Source: Pseudaquabacterium pictum
GTDB taxonomy: Bacteria; Pseudomonadota; Gammaproteobacteria; Burkholderiales; Burkholderiaceae_C
Direction of reading: 5' to 3'
DNA: 64,000 nucleotides
NCBI RefSeq assembly: GCF_005403045.1
Contig: NZ_BJCL01000001.1
Span: 124,001-188,000, forward strand
Position numbers and translations under genes: made by a program. The notes beneath the pieces were generated by a model that was not told the origin of the DNA, searched no databases, and saw only the letters and a program-made list of their open reading frames with translations. How positions within the stretch are numbered: position 1 is the first letter of the stretch; each line of letters begins with the position of its first letter. Below, piece by piece: positions 24,236-34,049 of this stretch.

Positions 24236-25729
24236 ATGACGGATTGGGTGCTGCCCGCCCTGCTGGGCCTGGGCCTGTTGAACCTGCTGGGCCTGCTGTG
24301 GCTGGCCAGCCGGCGGGTGGACCCGGCAGCGGCCGCCGAGCCGGTGCGCCAGGCGGTGCAGGCCGCCGCCGATGTGCAGCGCCAGCAGGCTGAGCAAGCG
24401 GCGCGCGACCTGCGTGCCGAGCTGCAGGACAGTGCCCGCGCCAGCCGCACCGAGCTGCAGGGCACGCTGGCCACCTTCCAGCAGACGTTGCTGGCGCAAA
24501 GCGGCGATGTCGCCCGCACCCAGAACGAGCAGATCGACACCTTCCGCACCCAGCTGGCCACCTTGCAGCAGCAGGTGGTGGCGGCGCTGGTCCAGGCCGG
24601 CAGCCAGCTGGCCACGCAAGGCCTGGCCGCCCGCGAGGCGCAGGATGGCGCGCTGCAGCGCCTGTCGGCCACGCTGACCGAGCAGCTGAAGGCGCTGAGC
24701 GAATCGAATGCCCTGCGCCTGGCCGAGCTGCGCCAGGCGGTGGAGGGCCGCCTCACCCAGCTGCAGCAGGGCAACGAGGCCAAGCTGGAGCAGATGCGCG
24801 CCACGGTCGACGAGAAGTTGCACGCCACGCTGGAACAGCGCCTGGGCGAGAGCTTCAAGCAGGTGGCCGAGCGGCTGGAGCAGGTGCACAAGGGCCTGGG
24901 CGAGATGCAGACCCTGGCGCGCGATGTCGGCTCGCTCAACCGCGTGCTGACCAATGTGAAGAGCCGCGGCATCTACGGCGAGGTGCAGCTGGCCGGCCTG
25001 CTGGAGCAGGTGTTCACCCCCGAGCAGTACGCCGCCAACGTGGCCACGCTGCCGGGCAGCAATGAGCGGGTGGAATTCGCCATCCGCCTGCCCGGCCAGC
25101 GCAGCGACGGCGTGCCGCTGTGGCTGCCGATTGACGCCAAGTTCCCGCGCGAGGACTACGAGCGCCTGCTCGACGCCCAGGACCGCGCCGACCCGGTGGC
25201 CGCCGAGGCCGCCGGCAAGGGCATCGAGACCCAGCTGAAGCTGGAGGCGCGCACCATCCGCGCCAAGTACATCGCGCCGCCGCACACCACCGATTTCGGC
25301 ATCCTGTTCGTGCCCACCGAGGGCCTGTATGCCGAGGCGCTGCGCCGCCCCGGCCTGATGGAGGCGCTGCAGCGCGAGCACAAGGTGATGCTGGCCGGCC
25401 CCACCACGCTGCTGGCCACACTCAGCAGCCTGCAGATGGGCTTCCGCACGCTGGCGCTGGAAAAGCGCAGCGCCGAGGTCTGGGAGGTGCTGGGCGCGGT
25501 GAAGACCGAGTTCGGCAAGTTCGGCGATGTGCTGGCCAAGACGAAGAAGAAGCTGGCCGAGGCCAGCAAGACCATCGACGATGCCGAGGTGCGCACCCGG
25601 GCGATGACCCGCCAGCTGCGCGGCGTGGAGCAGCTGCCCGAGCACCGGGCCCAGCAGCTGCTGCCGGGCCTGCTCGCTGACGAGGCTGACAACGGCGCCG
25701 ACGACGCGGGGAGCAACACCCCCGCATGA
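24236..25729 (+). CDS. rmuC: DNA recombination protein RmuC homologue
   Basis: A 497-residue protein with one N-terminal membrane helix (about 3-20), a long coiled coil rich in Gln, Ala and Leu (about 50-240), and the RmuC nuclease-like domain (about 240-440: LTNVKSRGIYGEVQLAGLLE; LPIDAKFPREDYERLLDA; FVPTEGLYAEAL; GPTTLLATLSSLQMGF). RmuC limits inversions and rearrangements in E. coli; biochemical activity is not settled. The ATG at 24236 is used, though an in-frame GTG directly precedes it. Its stop overlaps the next gene as ATGA. Confidence 0.92.
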   Translation: MTDWVLPALLGLGLLNLLGLLWLASRRVDPAAAAEPVRQAVQAAADVQRQQAEQAARDLRAELQDSARASRTELQGTLATFQQTLLAQSGDVARTQNEQIDTFRTQLATLQQQVVAALVQAGSQLATQGLAAREAQDGALQRLSATLTEQLKALSESNALRLAELRQAVEGRLTQLQQGNEAKLEQMRATVDEKLHATLEQRLGESFKQVAERLEQVHKGLGEMQTLARDVGSLNRVLTNVKSRGIYGEVQLAGLLEQVFTPEQYAANVATLPGSNERVEFAIRLPGQRSDGVPLWLPIDAKFPREDYERLLDAQDRADPVAAEAAGKGIETQLKLEARTIRAKYIAPPHTTDFGILFVPTEGLYAEALRRPGLMEALQREHKVMLAGPTTLLATLSSLQMGFRTLALEKRSAEVWEVLGAVKTEFGKFGDVLAKTKKKLAEASKTIDDAEVRTRAMTRQLRGVEQLPEHRAQQLLPGLLADEADNGADDAGSNTPA

Positions 25730-26937
25730 CCGCACCAGCGCCCATCCCCGCCAGTGCGCCGGCCGGCACCCGGATGCTGGTTCTGCTGATGGTGGGCCAG
25801 ATCGCGCTGCATGCGGCCATGGCCGGCCAGCGCATGGCCGCCCCGCTGCAGGCGCTGGAAGCCGGCCACAGCGCCTGGACGGTGGGCGTGCTGCTGGCGT
25901 TGTTCGCCGCGCTGCCGGTGCTGATCGCGATGCCCGCCGGCCGCATGGCCGACCGCCATGGCTACCACCGGCCGCAGGGGCTGGCGGTGGGCTTGAGCCT
26001 GTTCGGCGTGGCCTGTGCGCTGGCGGCCTGCTTCCTGTCGGGCTGGTGGCAGTTCGGTCTGCAGTGTCTGGGCGCGGCGGCCTCGGGCGCCGGCACCAAC
26101 GTCGGCGTGATCGTGGTGCTGCGCGCCGCCGGCCTGCTGGCCACCGACAGCACCGAGCGCATGCGGGTGTTCAGCTGGCTGGGCATGGCGTTTTCCGGCG
26201 CCAATGTGCTGGGGCCGGTGACAGCGGGCTTCCTGATCGACCTGGGCGGCTTTGCGGCGGCGTATGGCGTGCTGCTGGCGATGCCGCTGGTCTCGGTCTG
26301 GGTGATGCGCCGGGTGCCGGCGCAGCCGCCAGCCGCTGTCGTCGCCCGGCCGGCCGGCAGCAGCCGCTGGGCGCTGCTGGCCACGCCGGGGCTCAAGCGG
26401 CTGCTGTTCATCAACTGGCTGCTGTCGGCCAGCTGGGATGTGCACAGCTTCGCCGTGCCGGTGCTGGGCCATGCCCGCGGCTACAACGCCACCACCATCG
26501 GCCTGGTGCTGGGCATCTTCACCGCGGCCGTCACCGTGGTGCGCTTCGTGATCCCGCTGCTGGCCCACCGGCTGCAGGAGGTGACGGTGCTGCGCGCGGC
26601 GATGGTGATGACGGCCGGCGTCTTCGCCATCTACCCGTTTGCCGGCACGCCTTGGCTGATGGCCGGCTGCGCCACCCTGCTGGGCCTGGCGCTGGGGGCG
26701 GTGCAGCCGATGATCATGAGCACGCTGCACCAGATGACACCGCCCGACCGCCATGGCGAGGCCATCGCCATCCGCTCGATGACCATCAACTTCAGCAGCA
26801 GCGTGATGCCGCTGGCCTTCGGCCTGGCCGGCACGGCGCTGGGGCCGGGTGCGCTGTTCTGGCTGATGGGCGCCGCGGTGGGCGGCGGCAGCTGGGCGGT
26901 GAACGGGCTGCGGCGGGTGTTCGCGCCGCCGGCCTGA
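25726..26937 (+). CDS. Major facilitator superfamily transporter
   Basis: A 403-residue membrane protein with about 12 hydrophobic segments. The MFS loop 2-3 motif appears as MPAGRMADRHGYHRPQGLA near residue 70, and the symmetry-related second half starts near 205. Substrate is not predictable; a drug/metabolite exporter is most common for this size and type. Translation is coupled to rmuC through a four-base overlap. Confidence 0.88.
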   Translation: MTAPAPIPASAPAGTRMLVLLMVGQIALHAAMAGQRMAAPLQALEAGHSAWTVGVLLALFAALPVLIAMPAGRMADRHGYHRPQGLAVGLSLFGVACALAACFLSGWWQFGLQCLGAAASGAGTNVGVIVVLRAAGLLATDSTERMRVFSWLGMAFSGANVLGPVTAGFLIDLGGFAAAYGVLLAMPLVSVWVMRRVPAQPPAAVVARPAGSSRWALLATPGLKRLLFINWLLSASWDVHSFAVPVLGHARGYNATTIGLVLGIFTAAVTVVRFVIPLLAHRLQEVTVLRAAMVMTAGVFAIYPFAGTPWLMAGCATLLGLALGAVQPMIMSTLHQMTPPDRHGEAIAIRSMTINFSSSVMPLAFGLAGTALGPGALFWLMGAAVGGGSWAVNGLRRVFAPPA

Positions 26938-26948
26938 GTGGCGACTGC

Positions 26949-27563
26949 CTAGAAGCGGATGCCGCCGCTGGCCGGCGCTGGCTCGGCGGGCGCCGGCGCA
27001 GCGGCTGCGGGCGGCCGTGCGGCGGGGGCGTCGGGCGCCGGTGCCCGCGCCACCAGCGGCGTGGCCGGCCCGGCCGACCAGCCGCGCGGCAGCTTCGATT
27101 CCTTCGGGTAGCCGGCCAGGTCCAGCGTGGACTGCCAGTCGGCATCGAGGAAACCACGCAGTGCCTGGCCGCCGACCGTCAGCGCCGGCACGGTGCGGCC
27201 GTTGGTGATGCGCTGCAGCGCGGCGGTGTCGTCGTCGCTGCTGACCAGCCGCTCGGTGAACGGGATGCCGCGCTGCTGCAGCATGGCGCGGCCGCTGTCG
27301 CAGGGCGGGCAGTCGGCGCTGGTGTAGAGGGTGACCGGGAAGCGCTCGGCCACGCCGCGCAGCTCCAGCGGCAGCGGCGCCCGGGCAGCGGCCGCGGCGG
27401 CCACCGCGGCGCGCAGCGGCTGCACCTGGCCACCGGCCGGCGCGACGACCGGGCGGTCGGTGTAGGTGACCTTGCCATCCGGGCCCACCACCTTGTACTG
27501 GGCATGTGCGGGGAAGACCGCAGCAATGGTCAACGCAATGAGAAGTGCAAGTTGCAGGCGCAT
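26949..27563 (-). CDS. Periplasmic glutaredoxin-like protein with DUF4124 segment
   Basis: A 204-residue exported protein. The signal peptide ends AHA at residue 21; a DUF4124-type strand pair (YKVVGPDGKVTYTDRP) follows, then an Ala-rich linker, then a glutaredoxin/thioredoxin fold with redox pair C85-C88 (SADCPPC) and the cis-proline block NGRTVPALTVGGQAL. The C-terminal 45 residues are Ala/Pro low-complexity. A periplasmic thiol-redox role is inferred from the fold and signal. The start at 27563 is set by the signal peptide. It is convergent with the MFS gene 11 bases away. Confidence 0.85.
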   Translation of the reverse strand: MRLQLALLIALTIAAVFPAHAQYKVVGPDGKVTYTDRPVVAPAGGQVQPLRAAVAAAAAARAPLPLELRGVAERFPVTLYTSADCPPCDSGRAMLQQRGIPFTERLVSSDDDTAALQRITNGRTVPALTVGGQALRGFLDADWQSTLDLAGYPKESKLPRGWSAGPATPLVARAPAPDAPAARPPAAAAPAPAEPAPASGGIRF

Positions 27564-27611
27564 GGCCTCGAATCTAGCGCATGCCTGCCTGCATGTGGTG
27601 GTGGCCAAGCA

Positions 27612-27688
27612 GACGTCGCGGAACCGGCTCCGCCGGGCCGCTGACGGCGCCCCCCTGGGGGGGAGCGCCACAGGCGCTTCGGGGGGGG
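27612..27688. repeat. GC-rich intergenic hairpin, REP-like
   Basis: The gap between prlC and the glutaredoxin gene holds GGCGCCCCCC, T, then GGGGGGGAGCGCC (27646-27669), flanked by CGGCTCCGCCGGGCCG and ACAGGCGCTTCGGGGGGGG. Intergenic elements with a C-run/G-run palindrome beside gcgcttcgg are common in Burkholderiales chromosomes. On the minus strand it directly follows the prlC stop and could act as an mRNA end or a dispersed repeat. Confidence 0.45.
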
Positions 27689-29725
27689 TCAGTCCGCCAT
27701 GCCCTGGTGGCGCAGCAAGGCATCGATGCTGGGCTCGCGGCCGCGGAAGGCCTTGAAGCTGTCCATCGCCGGGCGGCTGCCGCCGGCCTCCAGGATCTCG
27801 CGGCGGAAGCGCTGGCCGACCTCGGGGTTGAACACGCCCTGCTCCTCGAAGGCGGCGAAGGCGTCGGCCGACAGCACCTCGGCCCACTTGTAGCTGTAGT
27901 AGCCGGCCGAGTAGCCGCCCGCGAAGATGTGCGAGAAGCTGTGCTGGAAGCGGTTGAAGTCCGGCGGCGGGTTGACCGACACCTCGGCACGCACGCCGTC
28001 CACCACCGCCTGCACCTGGCCGGGCGCATCGGCCTCGTGGTGCAGGCGCATGTCGATCAGCGCGAACTCGATCTGCCGCAGCGTCTGCAGCCCGCTCTGG
28101 AAGTTCTTGGCCGCCAGCATGCGGTCGAACAGGTCGCGCGGCAGCGCCTCGCCGGTGTCGACGTGGGACGTCATCCGCGACAGCACCGCCCATTCCCAGC
28201 AGAAGTTCTCCATGAACTGGCTGGGCAGCTCCACCGCATCCCATTCCACGCCAGAGATGCCGGCCACCGCCAGCTCATCGACCTGGGTCAGCATGTGGTG
28301 CAGGCCGTGGCCGAACTCATGGAACAGCGTGATCACGTCGTCGTGGGTCAGCAGCGCGGGCTTGTCGCCCACCGGCGCGGCGAAGTTGCACACCAGCTGC
28401 GCCACCGGCGTCTGCAGGCCCTGGCCGTCGGGCCGCAGCCAGCGGCCACGCACGCCGTCCATCCAGGCGCCGGGCCGCTTGCCGGGGCGGGCGTAGGGGT
28501 CGAGGTAGAACTGGCCGACCAGCTGCGGCGCGGCATCCCCGGTGCCCGGCCGCTCGATGCGGTAGAAGCGCACGCTGGGGTGCCAAACCTCGGCCGTGTC
28601 GGGCCGGATGCGCACGTCGAACAGCGTCTCGATGATGTGGAACAGGCCTTCCAGCACCTTGGGTTCGGTGAAGTACTGCTTCACCGCCTGCTCGCTGAAG
28701 GCGTAGCGGGCCTCCTTCAGCTTCTCGGACGCGTAGGCATGGTCCCAGGCCTGCAGCGCGGGCAGGCCCAGGTGCTCGGCGGCGAAGGCCTGCAGTTCGG
28801 CCAGATCACGCTCGGCATGCGGGCGCGCGCGCTGCGACAGGTCGCGCAGGAAGCCCAGCACCTGCGCGGGCGATTCGGCCATCTTCGGCACCAGCGACAG
28901 ATCGGCATAGCTGGCCTGGCCCAGCAGCGCGGCCTCTTCCTGGCGCAGCTGCAGCAGTTCGGTCATCAGCGTGGTGTTGTCCTGCGCGGCCGGGCCCAGG
29001 TCGCTGGCGCGGGTGGCATAGGCGCGGTAGAGCTGCTCGCGCAGCGCGCGGTCGGTGGCGTACTGCATCACCGGCATGTAGACCGGCATGTGCAGGCTGA
29101 GCTTGTGGCCGGTTTCGCCAGCAGCCTGGGCGGCCTCAGCGGTGTGCTGCTGCACGTCGGCCGGCACGCCGTCCATGCGTTCACTGGGAACCGTGAGGCT
29201 GTAGCCGTCGGTGGCGTCGAGCACATGCTCGCTGAACTGCTGGGCCACCTCGGCGCTGCGCTCCTGGATGGCGGCAAAGCGCTGGCGGGCATCGCCCTGC
29301 AGTTCGGCACCCGACAGCACGAAGTCGCGGATGGCATGGGCCAATGCCTGCTGGCGCGCCGGGTTCAGGTGGCTGCCGCTGGCGGTCAATGCCTTGTACT
29401 TGGCATACAGCCGCTCGTCGGCGCCCAGCCGGGTGTGGAACTCGGTCACCCGCGCCAGGTTGGCGTTGTAGGCCTCGCGCAGCGCCGGCGTGTTGGCCAC
29501 GGCGTTGAGGTGGTTGACCGCCGACCAGGCGCGCGACAAGCGCTCCAGCGGCACGTCCAGCACCGCGGACAGGGCGTCGTAGTCGGCCGGCACCGCATCG
29601 CTGACGGCGCGCTCGAGCGCGGCATCCGCGGCCGGCAGCAGCACGTCCAGCGCGGGCGTCAGGTGCTCGGGCTGGATGGCGGCAAATTCAGGCAGCGGAG
29701 CGGTGGAGAGCAGGGGGTTGTGCAT
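27689..29725 (-). CDS. prlC: Oligopeptidase A (M3 zinc metallopeptidase)
   Basis: A 678-residue cytosolic metallopeptidase. The zinc site is H469-E-F-G-H473 in LFHEFGHGLHHML, with the third-ligand glutamate in the following GVEWDAVELPSQFMENF. It degrades signal peptides and short peptides after proteolysis. The start MHNPLLS at 29725 is preferred; an in-frame extension upstream lacks a ribosome binding site and family similarity. It is 79 bases downstream of folD on the same strand. Confidence 0.95.
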   Translation of the reverse strand: MHNPLLSTAPLPEFAAIQPEHLTPALDVLLPAADAALERAVSDAVPADYDALSAVLDVPLERLSRAWSAVNHLNAVANTPALREAYNANLARVTEFHTRLGADERLYAKYKALTASGSHLNPARQQALAHAIRDFVLSGAELQGDARQRFAAIQERSAEVAQQFSEHVLDATDGYSLTVPSERMDGVPADVQQHTAEAAQAAGETGHKLSLHMPVYMPVMQYATDRALREQLYRAYATRASDLGPAAQDNTTLMTELLQLRQEEAALLGQASYADLSLVPKMAESPAQVLGFLRDLSQRARPHAERDLAELQAFAAEHLGLPALQAWDHAYASEKLKEARYAFSEQAVKQYFTEPKVLEGLFHIIETLFDVRIRPDTAEVWHPSVRFYRIERPGTGDAAPQLVGQFYLDPYARPGKRPGAWMDGVRGRWLRPDGQGLQTPVAQLVCNFAAPVGDKPALLTHDDVITLFHEFGHGLHHMLTQVDELAVAGISGVEWDAVELPSQFMENFCWEWAVLSRMTSHVDTGEALPRDLFDRMLAAKNFQSGLQTLRQIEFALIDMRLHHEADAPGQVQAVVDGVRAEVSVNPPPDFNRFQHSFSHIFAGGYSAGYYSYKWAEVLSADAFAAFEEQGVFNPEVGQRFRREILEAGGSRPAMDSFKAFRGREPSIDALLRHQGMAD

Positions 29726-29804
29726 GGGAGTTGTCCTCGGGCGCCAGCAAGTCTGCTGCCACCACTGTAGTGCGGCCGGGCTGCCCATGTGGGGCCGCGG
29801 GCGG

Positions 29805-30656
29805 TCAACGGGTCACGCGTTCGGCGGATTCGAGCGTGTTGACCAGCAGCATGGTGATGGTCATCGGCCCGACGCCGCCGGGCACCGGGGTGATCCAGCC
29901 GGCCACCGGGCTGACGCCGGCGAAGTCCAAATCGCCGCAGAGCTTGCCCTCGTCGTTGCGGTTCATGCCCACGTCGATGACGATGGCGCCGGGTTTCACC
30001 ATGTCGGCGGTGACGGTGTTGCGCCGGCCCACGGCGGCCACCACCACGTCGGCCTGGCGGGTGTGCAGGCCCAGGTCGGGCGTGCCGCTGTGGCAGATGG
30101 TGACGGTGGCATTGGCCTGCAGCAGCAGCAGGGCCATCGGCTTGCCCACGGTGTTGCTGCGGCCGATCACCACCGCATGCTTGCCGCGCAGGTCGACGCC
30201 GGTGCTCTCGATCAGCTTCATGCAGCCGTAGGGCGTGCAGGGGCGGAAGCCGGGCAGGCCGGCCATCAGGTCGCCGGCGCTCTGCACCGAGTAGCCGTCC
30301 ACATCCTTGGCGGTGCTGATGGTCTCGATCACCCGCTGCGGGTTGATGTGCTTCGGCAGCGGCATCTGCACCAGGATGCCGTGGATGGCCGGATCGGCAT
30401 TCAGTGCCTCGATGCGGGCCAGCAGGTCGGCCTCGGACAGGCTGGCGTCGTACTTCTCCAGCACCGAGTGCAAACCGGCCTCGCCGCAGGCCTTGACCTT
30501 GTTGCGCACATAGACGGCCGAGGCCGGGTCCTCGCCCACCAGGATGACGGCCAGGCCGGGCTTGACGCCGCGGGCGGTGAGGGCGGCGGTGCGCCGGGCC
30601 ACGTCGGCGCGGATCTGCTGCGACAGGGCGGTGCCGTTGATCAATTGGGCGGGCAT
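29805..30656 (-). CDS. folD: Methylenetetrahydrofolate dehydrogenase / cyclohydrolase FolD
   Basis: A 283-residue bifunctional enzyme interconverting methylene-, methenyl- and formyl-tetrahydrofolate with NADP. Active-site Y49 and K53 are in [12 protein letters not shown]; the family blocks [28 protein letters not shown] and [16 protein letters not shown] are present, as is the C-terminal [15 protein letters not shown]. It is cytoplasmic and supplies one-carbon units for purines and formyl-Met. It lies 83 bases after the response regulator and may be read with it. Confidence 0.96.
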   Translation of the reverse strand: MPAQLINGTALSQQIRADVARRTAALTARGVKPGLAVILVGEDPASAVYVRNKVKACGEAGLHSVLEKYDASLSEADLLARIEALNADPAIHGILVQMPLPKHINPQRVIETISTAKDVDGYSVQSAGDLMAGLPGFRPCTPYGCMKLIESTGVDLRGKHAVVIGRSNTVGKPMALLLLQANATVTICHSGTPDLGLHTRQADVVVAAVGRRNTVTADMVKPGAIVIDVGMNRNDEGKLCGDLDFAGVSPVAGWITPVPGGVGPMTITMLLVNTLESAERVTR

Positions 30657-30739
30657 GGATGCGGTCCTTCAGAAACAACGCAGGCCGCTGGGTGGCAGCG
30701 GCCTGGCGGGGGAAACAGGGCTGGCGGCGGTGCCGTGGA

Positions 30740-31381
30740 TCAGGCCTTGGCGGCGCTGCCGGCCGCGCTGTTGGCGCCCAGGGCGATCTTCAGCAGATCG
30801 GCCACGGTGTTGGCGTTCAGCTTCTCCATGATGTTGGCGCGGTGCGCCTCCACCGTCTTGATGCTGATGCCCAGGTCGTCGGCGATCTGCTTGTTCAGCC
30901 GGCCGGCGACGATGCGCTCGAGCACCTGGGCCTCGCGGGTGGTCAGGCGGCTCAACAGGGCGTCGCGGCTGGCCTGTTCCTGGTGCTGGCTGAAGGCGCT
31001 GCGCGCCTGGTCCAGCATGCGCTCGACCAGGCCGATCAGCTCGTCTTCCTTGAAGGGCTTCTCGATGAAGTCCATCGCGCCCTTCTTCATCGTGGTCACG
31101 GCCATCGGCACATCGCCATGGCCGGTGATGAAGACCACCGGCAGCGGGCTCTTGCGCTCGAGCAGGCGGTCTTGCAACTCGAGGCCGCTCATCCCGTCCA
31201 TGCGGATGTCGGCGATCAGGCAGGCCACCTCGCGCGGATCGAAGCGCGACAGGAAGGATTCCGCCGAATCGAAGCACTTGACGCGGTAGTCCTTGCCTTC
31301 CAGCAACCACTGCAGGGAGTCACGAACGGCCTCGTCGTCATCAACGACGTAGACCGTGCCCTTCTTGGGAATCAGGCTCAT
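30740..31381 (-). CDS. FixJ/NarL-type response regulator
   Basis: A 213-residue two-domain regulator. The receiver has the acidic pair at D14-D15, phospho-acceptor D58 (CLIADIRMDG), T at ITGHGD and lysine in EKPFKEDELI. The C-terminal LuxR-type helix-turn-helix (about 146-195) reads LTTREAQVLERIVAGRLNKQ, then DDLGISIKTVEAHRANIMEK. It overlaps the kinase gene by four bases, so the two are a pair. The likely targets include the divergent pyruvate dehydrogenase operon, by position only. Confidence 0.93.
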   Translation of the reverse strand: MSLIPKKGTVYVVDDDEAVRDSLQWLLEGKDYRVKCFDSAESFLSRFDPREVACLIADIRMDGMSGLELQDRLLERKSPLPVVFITGHGDVPMAVTTMKKGAMDFIEKPFKEDELIGLVERMLDQARSAFSQHQEQASRDALLSRLTTREAQVLERIVAGRLNKQIADDLGISIKTVEAHRANIMEKLNANTVADLLKIALGANSAAGSAAKA

Positions 31382-33987
31382 GGGGGGGTTCTGGCTGCTG
31401 CCGGTTTGTCGACGGAAGGATCGGCCGGGGCTGCGACGGTTGGCGCTGTGTCATCAGAGGGATGGGACAGCGTTGTCTCCTCGTGCCGCGCGGTGGTTTC
31501 GACGGGCAGGGTGAAGGCGAACCGGCACCCTGTCACAACCGTGCCATTGTAGAGGTTTTGCGCTTTGATCCGGCCCCGGTGGCTCTCCACGATCGACCGG
31601 CACAGCGACAGGCCGATGCCCATGCCCTCGGCCTTGGTGGAGAAGAAGGCCTCGTACAGCCGGGCGATCACTTCCTCGGGCAGGCCGGGGCCCTGGTCGG
31701 TGACGGCGAACTCGATCACGCCGCCCTCGTCGGGCGTGTGGCGGGGGATCACCCGCAGCTCGATGTGGCGGCGCGATGCCGGCATCTTGGCCGAGTCGAT
31801 GGCCTCGGCGGCGTTCTTCAGCAGATTCAGCAGCACCTGCTCGATCAGGATCGGGTCGCACTGCAGGTCGGGCAGGCGCTGGGCCACGTAGTGGTGGATG
31901 GCCACGTTGCGGCGGCGCAGCTCGATGCTGGCCAGTTCCACCGCCTCCTCGACGATGGCCTTGGCCTGGGCGGTCTGGCGCTGCGGCTCGCTCTTCTTTA
32001 CGAAGGCGCGGATGCGGTGGATGATCTGACCGGCGCGCTCGGCCTGGCGCGCCGTCTTGCCCAGGGCGGCGATCAGTGCGTCGCGGTCGATGGTGTCGGC
32101 CTTGACCCGGCTGACCATGCCGTTGCAGTAGTTGGTGATGGCGGTCAGCGGCTGGTTCAGCTCATGGGCCACCGAGCTGGCCATCTCGCCCATGGTGATC
32201 AGCCGGCTGCTGACCTGGGCTTTTTCGGCCTGCTGGGCGGCCTGTTCCTCGGCCCGGCGGCGGGCGGTCACGTCGGTGGCGATCAGCATCTGCGCCAGGC
32301 GGCCATCGGTCCACTGCAGATAGCGGGCGCGCACGTCGAACCACTTGTCCAGCTGGGCGGCATAGACCTCGCGCGGATTGGCGCCCTGGCCGGCCAGCTC
32401 CTGCGTCGGGATGCCGGACAGGCCGTCCTCGTCGTCATGGCCGGTCAGGTCGGTGGGCAGGTTGGGCACGGCACCGCTGGCCAGCAGCGCATGGCCGCGG
32501 GCGTCGGCGCCGAACCACAGCCGGTAGCTGCGGTTGGCGAACAGCAGCTCGCCCTGCTGCACGCTGAGCACCGACACCGCCGCCTCCAGGCCTTCCAGCA
32601 CGGTGGTGAAGCGCTCGTGGCTGGCCGAGAGCTGGTCGCGGATGCGCTTGGCCTCGGTGATGTTGGTCATGCTGGTCATCCAGCCGGTCTGGTGGCCGCG
32701 GGCATCGACCAGCGGCGAGACGTACATGCGCGCATCGAACAGCGTGCCGTTCTTGCGCATCACTTTCACCTCGATGCCGCCGGCCGGGCTGCGGCCCTGC
32801 AGCTCCTGCTGCAGCAGGCGGCTGTTCTCCTCGATGCGGTCGGGCGGCCAGTAGGGGTAGGGCGGCAGGCGGCCGATCAGCTCATGCTCGGTGAAGCCGG
32901 TCATCGCGCAGAAGGCCGGGTTCACGTAGCTGACCCGGCCCTCGATGTCCATCGCCCGCATGCCGGTGAGCATGGAGTTCTCCATCGCCCGGCGGAAGTT
33001 GGTCTCCTGCACCAGCGCGCCCTGGATCTGGCCGCGCCGGCGCACATGGCGGAAGGTGCCCAGCAGCATCCACAGCGTCAGCACCGACAGCGCCACCACC
33101 ATCCAGAACAGGGTGTTGCCGATCAGGCCGACGGAGGTGCGGTAGCCGCTGCCGCGCAGCACCAGGCCGTTGGCGGCAGGCGCCAGCGGCACGTCGTGCA
33201 GGATCGCGGCGCGCTGCTGCGCCTCGCCGGGCATCTGCAGCACGCTGCTGGCGATGACCTGCTCGCGGTCGTCGACCACCGCCACCGCGTGGCGGCGGGT
33301 CACCTCGGTGGGCACGAAGTGGCGCAGCAGCACGTCGATGCTGTAGTCGGCCACCAGGGCGCCGTTGAACTGGCCGCGGGCCAGCATCGGCACATGCACC
33401 TGGAACACCAGGCCGCCGTGGCGGTCCTTGAAGGCGCGGCTGTAGATCGGCTGGCGCAGGTCGCGCGCGGCGATGAAGGCCCATTCCGATTCGGTGCGTC
33501 CCGGCGCCTTCAGTGCCTGCGGCGCATCGGCGGCGGTTTGTTCCTCGCGGTCGGCCTGGGCGGAATGGCGGGCGCGGGTGCTCTGGTCGGCGGCCAGCCA
33601 GAGGAACTGGGTGATCTCCGGCCGGTCGTTCATGAAGGCGGCGGCCTGGGGCGTGAACTCGCTGGCGTCCAGTTCGCGGGTGACCAGCTCGCGCGCCATG
33701 CGCACCAGCTGTTCCTGGTTCTCGATCAGCCGCAGGCGGATCTGCTGCTGGGCGATCTCGGTGTCGCGCTTGACCGATTCGGTCTCGCGGTCGAACTCCT
33801 CGTTGCGCAGGTACCAGAAGGCCGAAATGATCGCCGCCAGGAACAGCAGCACGCTGGCCAGCGGGCCCAGGGTGGCGAAGCGGTCCTGCCGGGCCGGCGA
33901 CTGCCGGCGCCACCAGCGGCCCAGCAGGCGGCGCTGGCCCTGGGCGCCGGAAAGCTGGTTGGGCGGAGTGGGCGGCGGCGCAGGCAT
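31378..33987 (-). CDS. Membrane PAS-domain sensor histidine kinase
   Basis: An 869-residue kinase. Helix 1 (about 41-60) and helix 2 (about 292-310) bracket a 230-residue periplasmic sensor of the dCache/DctB kind. Two PAS domains follow (about 330-450, with VSYVNPAFCAMTGFTEHELI; and 455-575), then HisKA with H608 in MGEMASSVAHELNQPLTA and an ATPase domain with N box NLLKNAAEAID and G boxes (TDQGPGLP, GMGIGLSLCRSI). The start at 33987 is the first giving a normal N-terminus. The ligand is unknown. The tail after the kinase (about 840-869) is low-complexity. Confidence 0.93.
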   Translation of the reverse strand: MPAPPPTPPNQLSGAQGQRRLLGRWWRRQSPARQDRFATLGPLASVLLFLAAIISAFWYLRNEEFDRETESVKRDTEIAQQQIRLRLIENQEQLVRMARELVTRELDASEFTPQAAAFMNDRPEITQFLWLAADQSTRARHSAQADREEQTAADAPQALKAPGRTESEWAFIAARDLRQPIYSRAFKDRHGGLVFQVHVPMLARGQFNGALVADYSIDVLLRHFVPTEVTRRHAVAVVDDREQVIASSVLQMPGEAQQRAAILHDVPLAPAANGLVLRGSGYRTSVGLIGNTLFWMVVALSVLTLWMLLGTFRHVRRRGQIQGALVQETNFRRAMENSMLTGMRAMDIEGRVSYVNPAFCAMTGFTEHELIGRLPPYPYWPPDRIEENSRLLQQELQGRSPAGGIEVKVMRKNGTLFDARMYVSPLVDARGHQTGWMTSMTNITEAKRIRDQLSASHERFTTVLEGLEAAVSVLSVQQGELLFANRSYRLWFGADARGHALLASGAVPNLPTDLTGHDDEDGLSGIPTQELAGQGANPREVYAAQLDKWFDVRARYLQWTDGRLAQMLIATDVTARRRAEEQAAQQAEKAQVSSRLITMGEMASSVAHELNQPLTAITNYCNGMVSRVKADTIDRDALIAALGKTARQAERAGQIIHRIRAFVKKSEPQRQTAQAKAIVEEAVELASIELRRRNVAIHHYVAQRLPDLQCDPILIEQVLLNLLKNAAEAIDSAKMPASRRHIELRVIPRHTPDEGGVIEFAVTDQGPGLPEEVIARLYEAFFSTKAEGMGIGLSLCRSIVESHRGRIKAQNLYNGTVVTGCRFAFTLPVETTARHEETTLSHPSDDTAPTVAAPADPSVDKPAAARTPP

Positions 33988-34049
33988 GGGCGGGATTATC
34001 CCGAGCGCGCGGGCACCCGGGCTCACGCACGCTGCACACCGGTTGCGCG

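Noticed and set aside
21920-25735. 1271-codon open frame antisense to iorB and rmuC
   Set aside because: Same reasoning: composition is an artefact of GC-rich codon use opposite real genes with clear catalytic motifs.
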